Part shown: positions 23,914-34,900 of the stretch, one piece after another
How the letters are laid out: each line of letters starts with the position of its first letter
How positions within the stretch are numbered: position 1 is the first letter of the stretch
DNA from: Bacteroidales bacterium
GTDB taxonomy: Bacteria; Bacteroidota; Bacteroidia; Bacteroidales; UBA10428
Reading direction: 5' to 3'
Assembly (NCBI GenBank): GCA_016935615.1
Contig: JAFGQO010000124.1
Coordinates: 1-35,269, forward strand
Length of the DNA stretch: 35,269 nucleotides
Translations under genes and position numbers: made by a program
The notes under the pieces: generated by a model
Seen by the model: the letters and a program-made list of their open reading frames with translations, nothing else
What the model was told of the DNA's origin: nothing
The model's database searches: none

Positions 23914-24423
23914 ATGAGTAAAAGAAAACGATATACTAAATCACTGGCATACATTGAAAAGTATGTTTCAAAAGGAGGGAAAATACTCGATCTGGGTACC
24001 TCAAATGAACTGGCAAAACGAATTGCTGAAAAGGGATATAAAGTTGAAAATACAAAAGGTGAAGATCTGGATCAGGATCATACTTCAGTAGAAGATGAAA
24101 GCTATGAGGCCGTCACTGCTTTTGAGATTTTTGAGCATATGCTGGCTCCTTATAATATACTGAAAGCTATAAAAGCCAAAAAACTTATTGCCACCGTCCC
24201 ATTGCGCCTTTGGTTCAAATCTGCTTTCTGGAGTAAAACAAATGAATGGGATAGACATTATCATGAATTTGAAGAAAAACAATTTGTCTGGCTGCTTGAA
24301 AAAACAGGCTGGACTGTTGTGGAATCTGAAAAATGGGCCTCACCTATACGACAAATAGGGATACGCCCGATTTTAAGGTACTTCTATCCACGTTATCTTA
24401 TTGTTTACTGTGAAAGAAAATAA
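23914..24423 (+). CDS. SAM-dependent class I methyltransferase
   Basis: A 169-residue methyltransferase. Motif I is GGKILDLGTSNELAKRIAEKGY; an acidic stretch KGEDLDQDH follows and TAFEIFEHML is the post-motif helix. It resembles small methyltransferases in glycan loci, which methylate sugar hydroxyls or terminal residues. The core is short, with an RHYHEFEEKQFVWLLEKTGW segment typical of such enzymes. It ends the plus-strand block; the FkbM gene on the opposite strand ends 9 bases away, so the two transcripts converge with almost no space for a terminator. Confidence 0.78.
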   Translation: MSKRKRYTKSLAYIEKYVSKGGKILDLGTSNELAKRIAEKGYKVENTKGEDLDQDHTSVEDESYEAVTAFEIFEHMLAPYNILKAIKAKKLIATVPLRLWFKSAFWSKTNEWDRHYHEFEEKQFVWLLEKTGWTVVESEKWASPIRQIGIRPILRYFYPRYLIVYCERK

Positions 24424-24432
24424 CTAACCGGA

Positions 24433-25485
24433 TCAATATTTCTTTAATTCATTCGGATAAGCCATTAACATTGTTTCTGCATGACTTCTCAATCCTAATG
24501 GTTTAACAGCCATTTTCCTTATAATAAAAGTATAATCATCCAGAAGATTCTCTAAAAAGGGCTTGGTTTCAAAAAACTCATAAGGATTATGATAGATTGC
24601 TAGTGAAAGAACCGGTCTGTGTTTCTTTAATGTAGTTTCTCCGCCTTTCATGCATTCCAGAACATACCCTTCAATATCTGCCTTAATAAATTTCGGTTGT
24701 ATGTGATATTGTTCAACAATTGAATCAAGCGAACGTTGTTTGATTTTAATACGTGCCTCTTTTTCCTCGCAACGTAAATCGGAATAAAGAGAATAATCGT
24801 TTCCTGACAAATAAATTGGAGGATTATCATCACTTGCTGACATGGCTGCTTCAATAATCTCAAATTTGTCTGGACTAATATTGTTTATTTTCATCCATAG
24901 CCTGTAATTTTCAATGGCCTTTTTTGAAAACTCAACAGAATAGATCTTTCTATAATTGTATTTGGTCAAAGCCAGAGCCGAATCACCAAAATACGCTCCA
25001 AGGTCTATAAAATCAGTATTGTAAAGATATTCCTTAATTGTTACCGGCAGATAAATCAATCCATGATCAAAATAAAAAACTGACGGATCCATAGAATTGC
25101 GGGGGAATTTTATGTTTCTGCTGATTTTTCGCAGTTCATGCTTGACTTTTTTTCTGGTTTCAGGCTTTTCTTCATAAAGCATTCCTCCGATTATAAAGGA
25201 ATCATCAGGTACTATTCTTAATCCATACTTACGCTCAGGATAATTCAGTAAACGTTTAAAAAGTACATCCACAGTATGATTGGAATATTCATCCAGGTTG
25301 TTTTTCAATATCTCAAGCTTTTGATCCATAGTATGATTTGCTATGTATTCTTTAAAGCTGCCACCACAATTATCGAATATATAAATTGTTGGTTTCCCGG
25401 AAGTTAATTTCTCATAAGCTCCAACCATTCCAAAGTATAATCTCGGAAAATGCAGCCGTAAATAATTTACCAATTGTTTTATCAT
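24433..25485 (-). CDS. FkbM family methyltransferase
   Basis: A 350-residue FkbM-family SAM-dependent O-methyltransferase. Its first 130 residues are a family-specific extension. The catalytic part opens with FIDLGAYFGDSALALTKY (motif I), then YSVEFSKKAIENYRLWMKIN, and ends with IKADIEGYVLECMKGGETTL and the RPVLSLAIYH strand, all in FkbM order. In glycan loci such enzymes methylate sugar hydroxyls. It is the last gene of the minus-strand block, 37 bases after the flippase gene. No membrane segment is seen. Confidence 0.87.
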   Translation of the reverse strand: MIKQLVNYLRLHFPRLYFGMVGAYEKLTSGKPTIYIFDNCGGSFKEYIANHTMDQKLEILKNNLDEYSNHTVDVLFKRLLNYPERKYGLRIVPDDSFIIGGMLYEEKPETRKKVKHELRKISRNIKFPRNSMDPSVFYFDHGLIYLPVTIKEYLYNTDFIDLGAYFGDSALALTKYNYRKIYSVEFSKKAIENYRLWMKINNISPDKFEIIEAAMSASDDNPPIYLSGNDYSLYSDLRCEEKEARIKIKQRSLDSIVEQYHIQPKFIKADIEGYVLECMKGGETTLKKHRPVLSLAIYHNPYEFFETKPFLENLLDDYTFIIRKMAVKPLGLRSHAETMLMAYPNELKKY

Positions 25486-25522
25486 TCCCAGTTTCTTGTT
25501 TACTTTCAGATCAATAGTCTTT

Positions 25523-27007
25523 TTATTTCAGGTTTTTAACTTTATTTATAACACTTTGAAAGATATCCCTGACAGATTGTGATACTTTAAAACTAAGGGT
25601 AAGAAATAAAAACAGCAATGTAAATAAACCACTTCTTACTACAATATCAACAAATATATTTTGAAGTTCAGGCAAAAATATAATAAGCCCATAAGATAGT
25701 AGTGCTATTAAAGAAATAAATAGCATTTTCCGATCAAAAGGATGAATCCTGAATTTTATATACATAAATACAATTTTAGATATTGAAAGAATCAGATGAG
25801 AACACAATACAGAAAATGCCGCACCATTTATTCCATATTCAGGAATCAGAAAGTATCCTGCTATAACCAGCACGACACCAGACAAAATACGAAAATACGT
25901 AAGCAGAGGAAAATCTCTTGATGTGACCATAATCATACCACTTGCACCTGATATCATTTCAACCAGAAAAGCCAATCCTATGATAAGCACTACCATCTCA
26001 CCATTAGCATATTCAGAGGGTAACAAATGAAAAATATTTCCAATGTTAATCCATATTCCCAAGAGAATATATACGCCAATGAGATACATATGGGCACATC
26101 CCTCCCTGTAAATTGTAAATATGGTCTTTAAATCATTGTTTTTCCAGCTATCGGCAAGAATGACCGAAGATATTTTGGAAAGTGCTGCCGATGGTTTAAG
26201 AATTAAACTCCCCATAAAAAAAGCTATTGAATATATCCCTGTTGATTTGAGATCAAGATAAGCAGTAACCAGATATTTATCAATATTTATTATTGCCATA
26301 CTGGCAACACTCGACATCATACCGAAGGAGGCAACTTTAATCATTTCTTTTCGAAGCCCGGAACCAATAAATCCTTTTGATCTTTTAAAAGAAAGCTCTC
26401 CTTTTCTGGCTATATTAATAAATAAAAATACCGTCGGCAGGAGAAGAGTAATGATATATATTACAAGAAATACATGAAATTTGTATAAATCCAAATAAAC
26501 CATCAACAGGTTTATAAAAACCAATACCCTGAAAATTACTTCCTTATAAAAAGTTCCTACAGTTGATGAATAAAGTACTTTCAATAAATTATCAAAAACA
26601 TTATAAAATAAAGTTCCTCCAATCAGGGGTATGAGCAAAAATATATAGTTGGCAAATAAGGATGTGTTCCCTCCACCACTGCTAATAAGAGCAGGCTTTA
26701 CAAAAAAGAATACAATTACAGATAAAATAAACCCAATACAGGTTACCAAAAGCACAACAAACAGGTATCCGTTGTTTTTGTTTTGTTTATCACGGAAATA
26801 ACTAAAAAGTCTTGTTGTAACCTGATTAAAGCCTAAAGCCGAAAACTCAGCAAAAATATTTGACAACGCCACCAAAAGATTTATTAATCCTATTTCTTCT
26901 GCCAACAGAAGGTTTGGCATAAGAACCAGGACATTAATTGTCCCCAGAATAACCCCTAAATAGGAATAAACGGTACCACGAATCGATTGCTTAATAATAA
27001 TTCCCAC
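25523..27007 (-). CDS. Wzx-like oligosaccharide flippase
   Basis: A 494-residue polytopic inner-membrane protein of the MOP/polysaccharide-transporter superfamily, with about 12-14 hydrophobic segments across the whole length. The N-terminus IIIKQSIRGTVYSYLGVILG and the early segment ALSNIFAEFSALGFNQVTTRLFSYF are typical of Wzx/RfbX proteins, which move undecaprenyl-linked sugar units to the periplasmic face. The chosen start is a GTG (27007), since the next Met lies well inside the first helix. No Wzy polymerase or ligase gene is visible in the window. It lies 63 bases downstream of the GT4-type gene. Confidence 0.87.
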   Translation of the reverse strand: MGIIIKQSIRGTVYSYLGVILGTINVLVLMPNLLLAEEIGLINLLVALSNIFAEFSALGFNQVTTRLFSYFRDKQNKNNGYLFVVLLVTCIGFILSVIVFFFVKPALISSGGGNTSLFANYIFLLIPLIGGTLFYNVFDNLLKVLYSSTVGTFYKEVIFRVLVFINLLMVYLDLYKFHVFLVIYIITLLLPTVFLFINIARKGELSFKRSKGFIGSGLRKEMIKVASFGMMSSVASMAIINIDKYLVTAYLDLKSTGIYSIAFFMGSLILKPSAALSKISSVILADSWKNNDLKTIFTIYREGCAHMYLIGVYILLGIWINIGNIFHLLPSEYANGEMVVLIIGLAFLVEMISGASGMIMVTSRDFPLLTYFRILSGVVLVIAGYFLIPEYGINGAAFSVLCSHLILSISKIVFMYIKFRIHPFDRKMLFISLIALLSYGLIIFLPELQNIFVDIVVRSGLFTLLFLFLTLSFKVSQSVRDIFQSVINKVKNLK

Positions 27008-27070
27008 TTTGGTAGTATTTAATGCTTTTCTTCAAATCCATAATATTGAAGAACATAAATAAATTCACTT

Positions 27071-28249
27071 TTATGATAATGAATTGTATAGTCTTTTGAT
27101 TTCATCCCCGGCATTCTGCCAATTGTACTTTTTTATCACAGATTCATTCCCTGCTTTTCCCATTTTTTGTCTTTTTGCAGTATCGTGATACAACTCGAGT
27201 ATAGATGTTTTCAATGCTTCCCGGTTACCAGCTTCAAATACAATACCACATTTCTCCTTTTCAATTATTGCTTGTTGAGAAGGGCAGTTGCTTGCAATTA
27301 CCGGCAATCCATAATACATATACTGGAACATTTTGTTTGCATATGTTGTGTCATGATGGATATTACGATGAAAAGGACATAAACCTATTTTTGATCCGTA
27401 CAAGTAGGATGAAGCAATTTCAAAAGGCATAAAACCTGTTAGTTCTACATTTGATACATTCAATTTCTGAATCGTCTTCTCAAGCATTTTCTGTTCTGTA
27501 CTATGCCCTATGATTATAAAATTCATATCCGGATAATCAGTTAATGAACTGGCAACTCTGATCAAATCAAGAGTGCCTCTTCTAATCCCTGTGTCACCAA
27601 AATAGACTATGCAAAATTTATTTGAAACACTTTTTGCAATTTCCTTGCGTATGTGTATTGCAGACAGATGATCAATGTTTGCATAATTCGGGACAACATA
27701 AATATTATCTGACGGAACCTTATATTGTTTTACATAGTGATCTTTTGCTTCAGGTGTTACCAATATTAAACGATCAACCAGGGAACTCACCTTTTCCTGA
27801 TAGCTATGCCATTTTTTTAACGAAATAATATATTTGGCAGGAAATGTTTTTAAATAAGGATAATATCCCATTATTTCAGGCCTGTTCTCATGATAATCTG
27901 CTATTACCCTAATGTTGAATTTCTTTTTTAATCTGAGTGCAACTTCAACCAGCGGCAAATCATGAACATGCAAAATATCATACTTGTTCTCAGAAAGAAT
28001 ACGCTTCAGATGTTTTTTCCAAAATTTAAAATAAAAAGGTAAGTCTAATGCCAGGGCACTTAATTTGTAATTGATTGTTGAAAGATGTGATCTGAAAATT
28101 TTTCCTTCCAGGTATTCCTCTATATGCGAACTCATACTCGTAATACATAACAAGTCTATAGAATGTCCGGCTTTTCGTAGTGCCTGAATCTCATTTTCCA
28201 CTCTTCCGTCGGGAGGAAAATCTTTTTCAAGCAACATAAGAATTCTCAT
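27071..28249 (-). CDS. GT4-type glycosyltransferase
   Basis: A 392-residue GT-B glycosyltransferase. The N-terminal domain has MRILMLLEKDFPPDGRVENE and DILHVHDLPLVEVALRLKKK, the usual acceptor-domain signatures. The donor domain has NKFCIVYFGDTGIRRG, IIIGHSTEQK and KMFQYMYYGLPVIASNCPSQQ, with a Q in place of the more common E of the EALAxG motif. VFEAGNREALKTSI closes the nucleotide-sugar site. It would act on the cytoplasmic face in assembly of the glycan that the flippase exports. It is the first gene of the minus block. A TATTTTTG box (28294-28287) lies about 40 bases upstream but has no well-spaced TTG. Confidence 0.87.
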   Translation of the reverse strand: MRILMLLEKDFPPDGRVENEIQALRKAGHSIDLLCITSMSSHIEEYLEGKIFRSHLSTINYKLSALALDLPFYFKFWKKHLKRILSENKYDILHVHDLPLVEVALRLKKKFNIRVIADYHENRPEIMGYYPYLKTFPAKYIISLKKWHSYQEKVSSLVDRLILVTPEAKDHYVKQYKVPSDNIYVVPNYANIDHLSAIHIRKEIAKSVSNKFCIVYFGDTGIRRGTLDLIRVASSLTDYPDMNFIIIGHSTEQKMLEKTIQKLNVSNVELTGFMPFEIASSYLYGSKIGLCPFHRNIHHDTTYANKMFQYMYYGLPVIASNCPSQQAIIEKEKCGIVFEAGNREALKTSILELYHDTAKRQKMGKAGNESVIKKYNWQNAGDEIKRLYNSLS

Positions 28250-28386
28250 CTAAATCAGGATTTGTTTGTAAAGGCTATTTATACAACAAAAATATATTTA
28301 TTTGACAACTCAAATAAATAATCACTTTAAATCTAATGAGAATTGAATAGTTTAGTGCAAAATTGTAAACAGAAAAACTTTATCTT

Positions 28387-30876
28387 ATGAAGGTAATTAA
28401 AGAAAACGTACTAAGTATTGCAGTTGCGCTGATTGTATTCTTGATACTATCTATTGCATATATGTATCCTTCCCTTGAAGGGAAAAACCTCAGACAAAGT
28501 GATGTAGTGCAATTTCAGGGAATGTCCAAAGAACTGGTTGATTACCGTAACGAAACAGGCAAAGAAGCACTTTGGACTAACAGCCAGTTCAGTGGTATGC
28601 CCGGCTATTTGATTTCTGCAAAATACAAATCAAACATCTTCCGTTTTTTTCATAACCATTTTATCTTCACATTATTCAATTGGCGTCCTGTTTGTTTCAT
28701 TTTCTTATCCTTAATCGGTTTCTATATTGCTCTGCTTGCTTTCGGAGTAAATAAATGGTTGAGTATTTCCGGTGCTATTGCATATGGTTTTTCATCTTAT
28801 TTGTATACAATTATTGCCGCCGGACATGTTTCCAAAGTATTTGCTCTGGGATATATGCCTCCAATAATTGCGGGAGTTTATCTTGCGTTTCGAGGTAGAT
28901 ATCTTATCGGCAGCACCCTAATGGGTCTTTTCCTCTCTCTGCAAATCTTTGTTGCTCATCTTCAGATTACCTATTATACATTGCTTATTGTTTTAATCTA
29001 TGGATTATTCGAATTGATCGCTGTAATAAGGGAAAACAGATACAAACAATTTGTAACCGCTCTGGCATCACTTTCACTTGTAGCTGTATTGGCAGTATGT
29101 TCTAATCTATCGAATTTCTGGACTACTTATGAATACAGCAAATATTCTATTAGAGGGAAATCAGAACTCACTGCCAATATTGAAAATCAGACCTCAGGAC
29201 TTGATAAGGATTATATCACACAGTGGAGCTATGGGATCAGTGAAACATTTACTCTTCTCATTCCAAATTTTAAAGGTGGTTCATCCAATAATCCCTTGCC
29301 CGAAAAATCCAAAACCTATGAATTTCTTAGAAAGGTACAGGGAGCCAGTAATGCAAAAAAAACAATAAAACATGTTCCTACCTATTGGGGTTCTCAACCT
29401 TTTACATCAGGTCCGTTTTATGCAGGAGCAATTGTAGTATTCTTGTTTGTTTTTGGCCTGTTTATCATAAAAGGCAAAGTCAAATGGTGGATTTTAACTG
29501 TAACCATTCTGTCTGTCTTTCTCTCCTGGGGTAAGAATTTTGCCGGTTTTACTGATTTTTTCCTTGATTTTGTTCCGGGTTATGATAAGTTCCGGTCTGT
29601 TTCGATGACACTTATTATTGCAGGTTTTGCTATTCCCTTGCTGGGTATTCTGGCTTTAAACAAAATCTTAAAAGAAGATATGGATAAAACTGTTGCACAA
29701 AAGCATTTGCTGAAAGCTTTTTATATAACCGCCGGTATTTGTTTTTTCTTCCTGCTTACTGCCGGAATGTGGTTTGATTTTGAAGGAGAAGCAGACAAAG
29801 GCTATCTGGCCCAGGGTGCACATGAATTTGTGAAGGCAATTCAGGCTGACAGGCTGATGCTTTTGCGAAAAGATGCCTTCAGATCAATGGTATATATCTC
29901 TCTTGCAGCAGGTTTGATCTATCTGTATCTGAAACAAAAAATCATGGCAAATTACCTCATCCTGGGATTGGGATTATTAATACTTATGGATATGTGGGCA
30001 ATTGATAAACGATACCTGAATAATGACGATTTTGTTACGAAAAAAGAATACAAAAATCCTATTCCAAAAACAAAAGCCGATAATTTTATCTTAAGGGATA
30101 AAGATCCTGGTTACAGGGTATTAAATCTCTCTGTAAGTCCTTTTATGGATGCAACCACATCTTATTATCATAAATCCATTGGAGGTTATCACGGTGCAAA
30201 AATGAGAAGATACCAGGAACTTGCTGATTATGAAATCTTCCCTGAAATGCAACGTATTATCGGTGCGCTTCAGCAAGGTCGTATTTCTTTGGCTGATAGT
30301 GTATTGCGTCAATGCAATACACTCAACATGTTAAATATGCGTTATGTTATTTACAATCCCGAAGCCATACCTCTTATAAACGATTATGCATATGGAAATG
30401 CATGGTTTGTTTCCAGGATATTATGGGCTGAGGATGCTGATGAAGAAATTGCGTTGCTTGCCAGCATCAACAATAAAGATCAAACAGTAGTTGATAAACG
30501 GTTTAAGGATCTATTAACTATCACACCGGATGAAAAAGATACTTCTGCTTTCATCAGGTTGCTTTCGTATACTCCAAACAATTTGATTTACAAATCTGTT
30601 TCTGCTGTTCCGCAGGTTGCGGTTTTTTCCGAAATCTATTATCCAAAAGGTTGGAATGTATACGTCGATGGTGAAAGATCATCTTATTTCAGAGCCAATT
30701 ATATATTACGTGCTATGGTCGTGCCCGAAGGAAAACATGAAATTGAATTCAGATTTGAACCAAAATCTTATTTTATCGGAAATAAAATTGCTTATGCAAG
30801 CTCAGGTCTCTTATTGTTGCTGATTATCGGAGCATTGGCACTTGAACTGAGGAAACTGAAACCAGATGATAATTAG
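28387..30876 (+). CDS. YfhO family membrane protein
   Basis: An 829-residue polytopic membrane protein with a YfhO-type layout: an N-terminal helix (about 10-28), a periplasmic loop with RQSDVVQFQGMSKELVDYRN, some 10-12 further hydrophobic segments to about 550, a large extracytoplasmic region (about 550-800) and a last helix LLLLLIIGALAL. YfhO in Bacillus is involved in glycosylation of lipoteichoic acid and has a GT-C-like fold, so a lipid-linked-sugar glycosyltransferase role is possible. FDFVPGYDKFRSVSMTLII is typical. It sits next to the glycan cluster but on its own transcript. Its last four bases overlap the end of the convergent PorP/SprF gene. Confidence 0.85.
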   Translation: MKVIKENVLSIAVALIVFLILSIAYMYPSLEGKNLRQSDVVQFQGMSKELVDYRNETGKEALWTNSQFSGMPGYLISAKYKSNIFRFFHNHFIFTLFNWRPVCFIFLSLIGFYIALLAFGVNKWLSISGAIAYGFSSYLYTIIAAGHVSKVFALGYMPPIIAGVYLAFRGRYLIGSTLMGLFLSLQIFVAHLQITYYTLLIVLIYGLFELIAVIRENRYKQFVTALASLSLVAVLAVCSNLSNFWTTYEYSKYSIRGKSELTANIENQTSGLDKDYITQWSYGISETFTLLIPNFKGGSSNNPLPEKSKTYEFLRKVQGASNAKKTIKHVPTYWGSQPFTSGPFYAGAIVVFLFVFGLFIIKGKVKWWILTVTILSVFLSWGKNFAGFTDFFLDFVPGYDKFRSVSMTLIIAGFAIPLLGILALNKILKEDMDKTVAQKHLLKAFYITAGICFFFLLTAGMWFDFEGEADKGYLAQGAHEFVKAIQADRLMLLRKDAFRSMVYISLAAGLIYLYLKQKIMANYLILGLGLLILMDMWAIDKRYLNNDDFVTKKEYKNPIPKTKADNFILRDKDPGYRVLNLSVSPFMDATTSYYHKSIGGYHGAKMRRYQELADYEIFPEMQRIIGALQQGRISLADSVLRQCNTLNMLNMRYVIYNPEAIPLINDYAYGNAWFVSRILWAEDADEEIALLASINNKDQTVVDKRFKDLLTITPDEKDTSAFIRLLSYTPNNLIYKSVSAVPQVAVFSEIYYPKGWNVYVDGERSSYFRANYILRAMVVPEGKHEIEFRFEPKSYFIGNKIAYASSGLLLLLIIGALALELRKLKPDDN

Positions 30877-31844
30877 TATCTTTCGAGCCAGCGGTATCTT
30901 CTGAGACTATCTCCCAGTTTGATGGCAACCATTATTTCATGTGAACCGTAACTAAGTCTCGACATCTGATTGAATCCATAATCAAATGAATACCCGATAT
31001 ATATTCTGTTCATTTTAATTCCGAGAAGTAATATCAATTCTCCTGAAGTACGAACTGATAACCCGGCCCAGTATTCTTTCCTGTAAATGAGCCTGCCTGA
31101 AATATCGCCGGTAAAACTTAATTTTTCATTCCCTCTCAGAATGAATGATGGTTCGAAATTCCAATTCCGGTTATTCATTTCCATCCTGTAAACACCATAA
31201 ACAGTATAATTTCGTATATGCTTTAATTCACTTGAAGCGATATTTACATCTCCGAATTTTATGGGTGATTGCAATATATTTGTTACTGAAAACCCAACAT
31301 TCACTTTACGGGTTGAAAAATTAATGCCTGCTCCTGCATCAGGTACATATGCCGATTTTCCAAGCAAGCTTTCAATATCCGGATGATCCGGATTTCTGAA
31401 TTCAATAAGACTTTTGTCAATTTTAAATTGTATTGCATACGCTTCAAGCCCAAAAGACAATTGATAATTCTGAATGAAGATATGATATGCATAAGTGAAT
31501 TTAAAGTTTGTTCTGCTAATCGCTCCGTTCTTATCACTTATGAAGGCAGCTCCAAGACCGACCCTTCCTTTGGATCCCGCTTTGTATTTGCGCTTTTTAA
31601 TTGAGAATGGCGATTTTAAAATTCTTGTTGAGATACTTGCAGAATAAGTCTCCGGAGTATTTTGCAATCCTATCCATTGTTTACGACCGGATAAGTTGAT
31701 GGTAGTCATACCATCTATCCCGGCCACAGCAGGATTTATAAGAAACTCACTTAAAATATATTGACTGTAAATAGGGATCTGTTGTGTATACGTCTTCCAT
31801 ATACTACAAAAGACTAACATGGATATGATAGCAAATTTGCGCAT
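30873..31844 (-). CDS. PorP/SprF family type IX secretion system membrane protein
   Basis: A 323-residue protein with a signal peptide (MRKFAIISMLVFCSIWKTYTQ). QIPIYSQYILSEFLINPAVAGIDG follows, the diagnostic start of PorP/SprF proteins. Alternating hydrophobic strands suggest an outer-membrane beta-barrel. In Flavobacterium, SprF is needed for surface delivery of the adhesin SprB. Here it lies just downstream of a giant SprB-repeat protein on the same strand (103 bases between), so it is probably the dedicated partner of that cargo. Its stop overlaps that of the YfhO gene by four bases on the opposite strand. Confidence 0.92.
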   Translation of the reverse strand: MRKFAIISMLVFCSIWKTYTQQIPIYSQYILSEFLINPAVAGIDGMTTINLSGRKQWIGLQNTPETYSASISTRILKSPFSIKKRKYKAGSKGRVGLGAAFISDKNGAISRTNFKFTYAYHIFIQNYQLSFGLEAYAIQFKIDKSLIEFRNPDHPDIESLLGKSAYVPDAGAGINFSTRKVNVGFSVTNILQSPIKFGDVNIASSELKHIRNYTVYGVYRMEMNNRNWNFEPSFILRGNEKLSFTGDISGRLIYRKEYWAGLSVRTSGELILLLGIKMNRIYIGYSFDYGFNQMSRLSYGSHEIMVAIKLGDSLRRYRWLERY

Positions 31845-31947
31845 GTACGTCGGTCACTAAGTCAATATGGTCGTTCGTAAATATAATTAACTGATTTACA
31901 ATATACGGCATTATTTAATAAAAGTTATTGATAGACTAAAAGCGCAT

Positions 31948-34900
31948 TTATTGGATTATTGTAATAATATTTTGAATGATTACACCTGTTCCATTATTGA
32001 GATGAATGAAGTAATAATATGTATCAACCGGCAGAAGTCTTCCGTATTTGTCCTTGCCATCCCAGGGTTCTGTATACCCTCTGCTTGAAGTCCATACCTT
32101 TCTCCCATTCCTGTCAAATACTTCAATGATCAGATCCGGATAAGTCTGGGAAACCGGAATGCTTTCATCTGATGGATCAAGAATAACCCACGTTTCATTA
32201 TACCCATCATTATTAGGTGTGAAGGCTGAAGGTATATCCAGACAAGCTGCCAGCAATGGTTCAAGAGTAATGACCCTTTGCATAGTACATCCATGATTAT
32301 CGGTAACCAGAATGATATATTCACCTACACCCAAATTTGATATCGTATCCGTATAAACATCCTGATCTAACCATTCATAATTATAAGGTGGAATACCCCC
32401 GATTACTGTTACTTTTATTCTTCCATTATCTGAATATGCACAATACGGATGAAATATATCGTCATCATACGTAAGGATTTCAATCTTATCAGGTTGTTCA
32501 ATGATTACAATTTCTATTTTGGAACATCCTTTCCTGTCAACAAATGACAATTGATATTCTCCTGCTTTTTGATTTTCGATCCATGGTCCCTGTACAAGAC
32601 TATCGTTCCAGAAATATGAAAAACCTCCATTGCTTCCGGTTGCACTGAATTCAACAACTGCATCAGTTGAATCAAAACAACGGGCATCATAAACATCAAT
32701 CACAGGTTCAATCGGGCCAGGTTCGGTGACCTGAATCGAATCGTAGGAAATACATTCATTATCATCTGTAATCATTAGAGTGTATTCACCTGTTGAAACA
32801 TCATTCAGTAAAGTATCACCTGGCTGTCCGTTCCAAAATACCTGTAATGGATATGTTTCATACAAAAGATCAACACCCAGAACACCGTTTGAATATCCCT
32901 GACACTGAATACTATCTCTAATCTGTATTTTTATTTCCATAGATGATTCCAGTTCAACAATGGCCGAATCAACAACAGAACATGAGTTGAAATCGGTCAC
33001 TGTCACATAATACGTACCGTCAGAGAGATCATTCACAACATATTCATTGCTGCCATTGCTCCATTGCAGTTGATACAAATCTTCAGGAAATGGTATGCCC
33101 CCTCTGACTGAATTGGTTTCAATCCAACCCAGTGTTGAACATACTTTTGGATGAGAAGTAGTTGTTATACGAATTCTTGAAGGTGCGGCAAGTGTGTAAC
33201 TGGTATCAAATACACAGGCATTGGCATCGGTAATCTGCAAATTGTATGTTCCTTCCTGTAATCCTGTGATCTTATTTGTATCCCCCGGAACACCTATACC
33301 TTCAAAATCCCATGAATAAGTATGATCGCCGGTACCTCCTTCTGAAAGTACAGAAATCCATCCATCTGACCCATCATCACATCTGATCTCAAATCCGTTG
33401 TAATCACTTATATCAGGTTGTACGGTTATTGGAGGTCGTTGAGTCAACACTGTAGTATCCGTTACAACGCATCCGAGACTATCTTCAACTGAATAAATAT
33501 AGGTGTCTGCTACCAGACCACTGGCTTGTGAACCTGAAAGTCCTGGTGTTTCCCATGAATATTCATGGGGGCCTATGCCTCCTGATGAGTTCAGAACAAT
33601 TACCCCCGAAGCATCCCCATAACAATCTATATTCGTAACATTGGCCGATAAAATGATCTCAGACGGTGTAACAAGTTCAAACTCAAATGTGTCTGTACAA
33701 AGATCATCTGAGGTTATGAGTACCCTGTAATTTCCTGCCGTAACATCATGAATTGAATTTGAAGTTTCACCAGGCATTGTCACTCCTTCATTTTGCCACA
33801 AGTATTCATAATTGCTATGACTTCCGTTTACTCCATACAATGCAATTGATCCATCCGAAGAATAAAAGCAGGAAACATTGTAATAATCGTTATAAATACT
33901 GTAGAGTGTATCATCGATTCGTATAGGTTCAGGCTCTGTCAGTTCATAATACGCAGTATCGACACACCCGCTCGGAGTTACAACAAGCTCATAATACAAA
34001 CCGGGACCAAGTATTACATCGTTGTAATAATACGTCTGCTGGAATGACGAACCGGAACTTAATAACACATCAGCCTCGTTATACAGGTAATAATCTAAGT
34101 TCAATCCGCTGCTTTGTACTCTTGTGTACAATTGCCCGTCATCAGCGCCATAACAACTGATACCTGTCTCAAATGCACCTTCTCCATAAGTAGGTTCAGC
34201 CTCAAATTCCTGAATTTGAGCATTTTCTCCGATTACCTGGTAAGCTCCGTCCGTATAACATCCGTTTGAGTCATAAATATGCCATGAATAAAATCCTGTC
34301 GATACATAAGGCAACGGATTCGGATAAGGTGGCATAAAAGGATATGTTCCCACATCATCCCACGTTACCTCGTAACCATAAGATGTATCGTCAATGGCAT
34401 CGTAATATCGGGTACCTCCTTCAGGTACTATTTCAAATACTCCAATTTCTCCATTGCATATTACATCCTCAATTTGTTCAAAATGACTCCAGAGGGAATC
34501 AGGCTGGTTTAAAGTAATGGTTGTATCTTCATTGCATCCGGACCAGTCATTCACCTCAATCAGATAATCACCGGCTGCCAAATTATTCATTGAATCCCTC
34601 TCCCCTGATAAAAGCGGATTCCCCTGGAAAGAATATTCAAGATCATAAAAATCATAAGCTGCATAGGCTGAAATCCCGCCTGCAGAATTAAAGTAAATAA
34701 CTCCGGAATTGTCTTTAAAACATCGCAAATTCAATGTGTCAAATATATACGATTTGGCAGAGTCTCTCATGATCAGCGGAGGAGTGATCTCATAATTCAT
34801 AGTCCTTGTAATGCCTTCGCATTTCGGATTGCCTGAAGGATCAATAAGATAAGGTGTGACTTCTATTGTAATACCCTGAACATCTGAAGAAAGATTTGTT

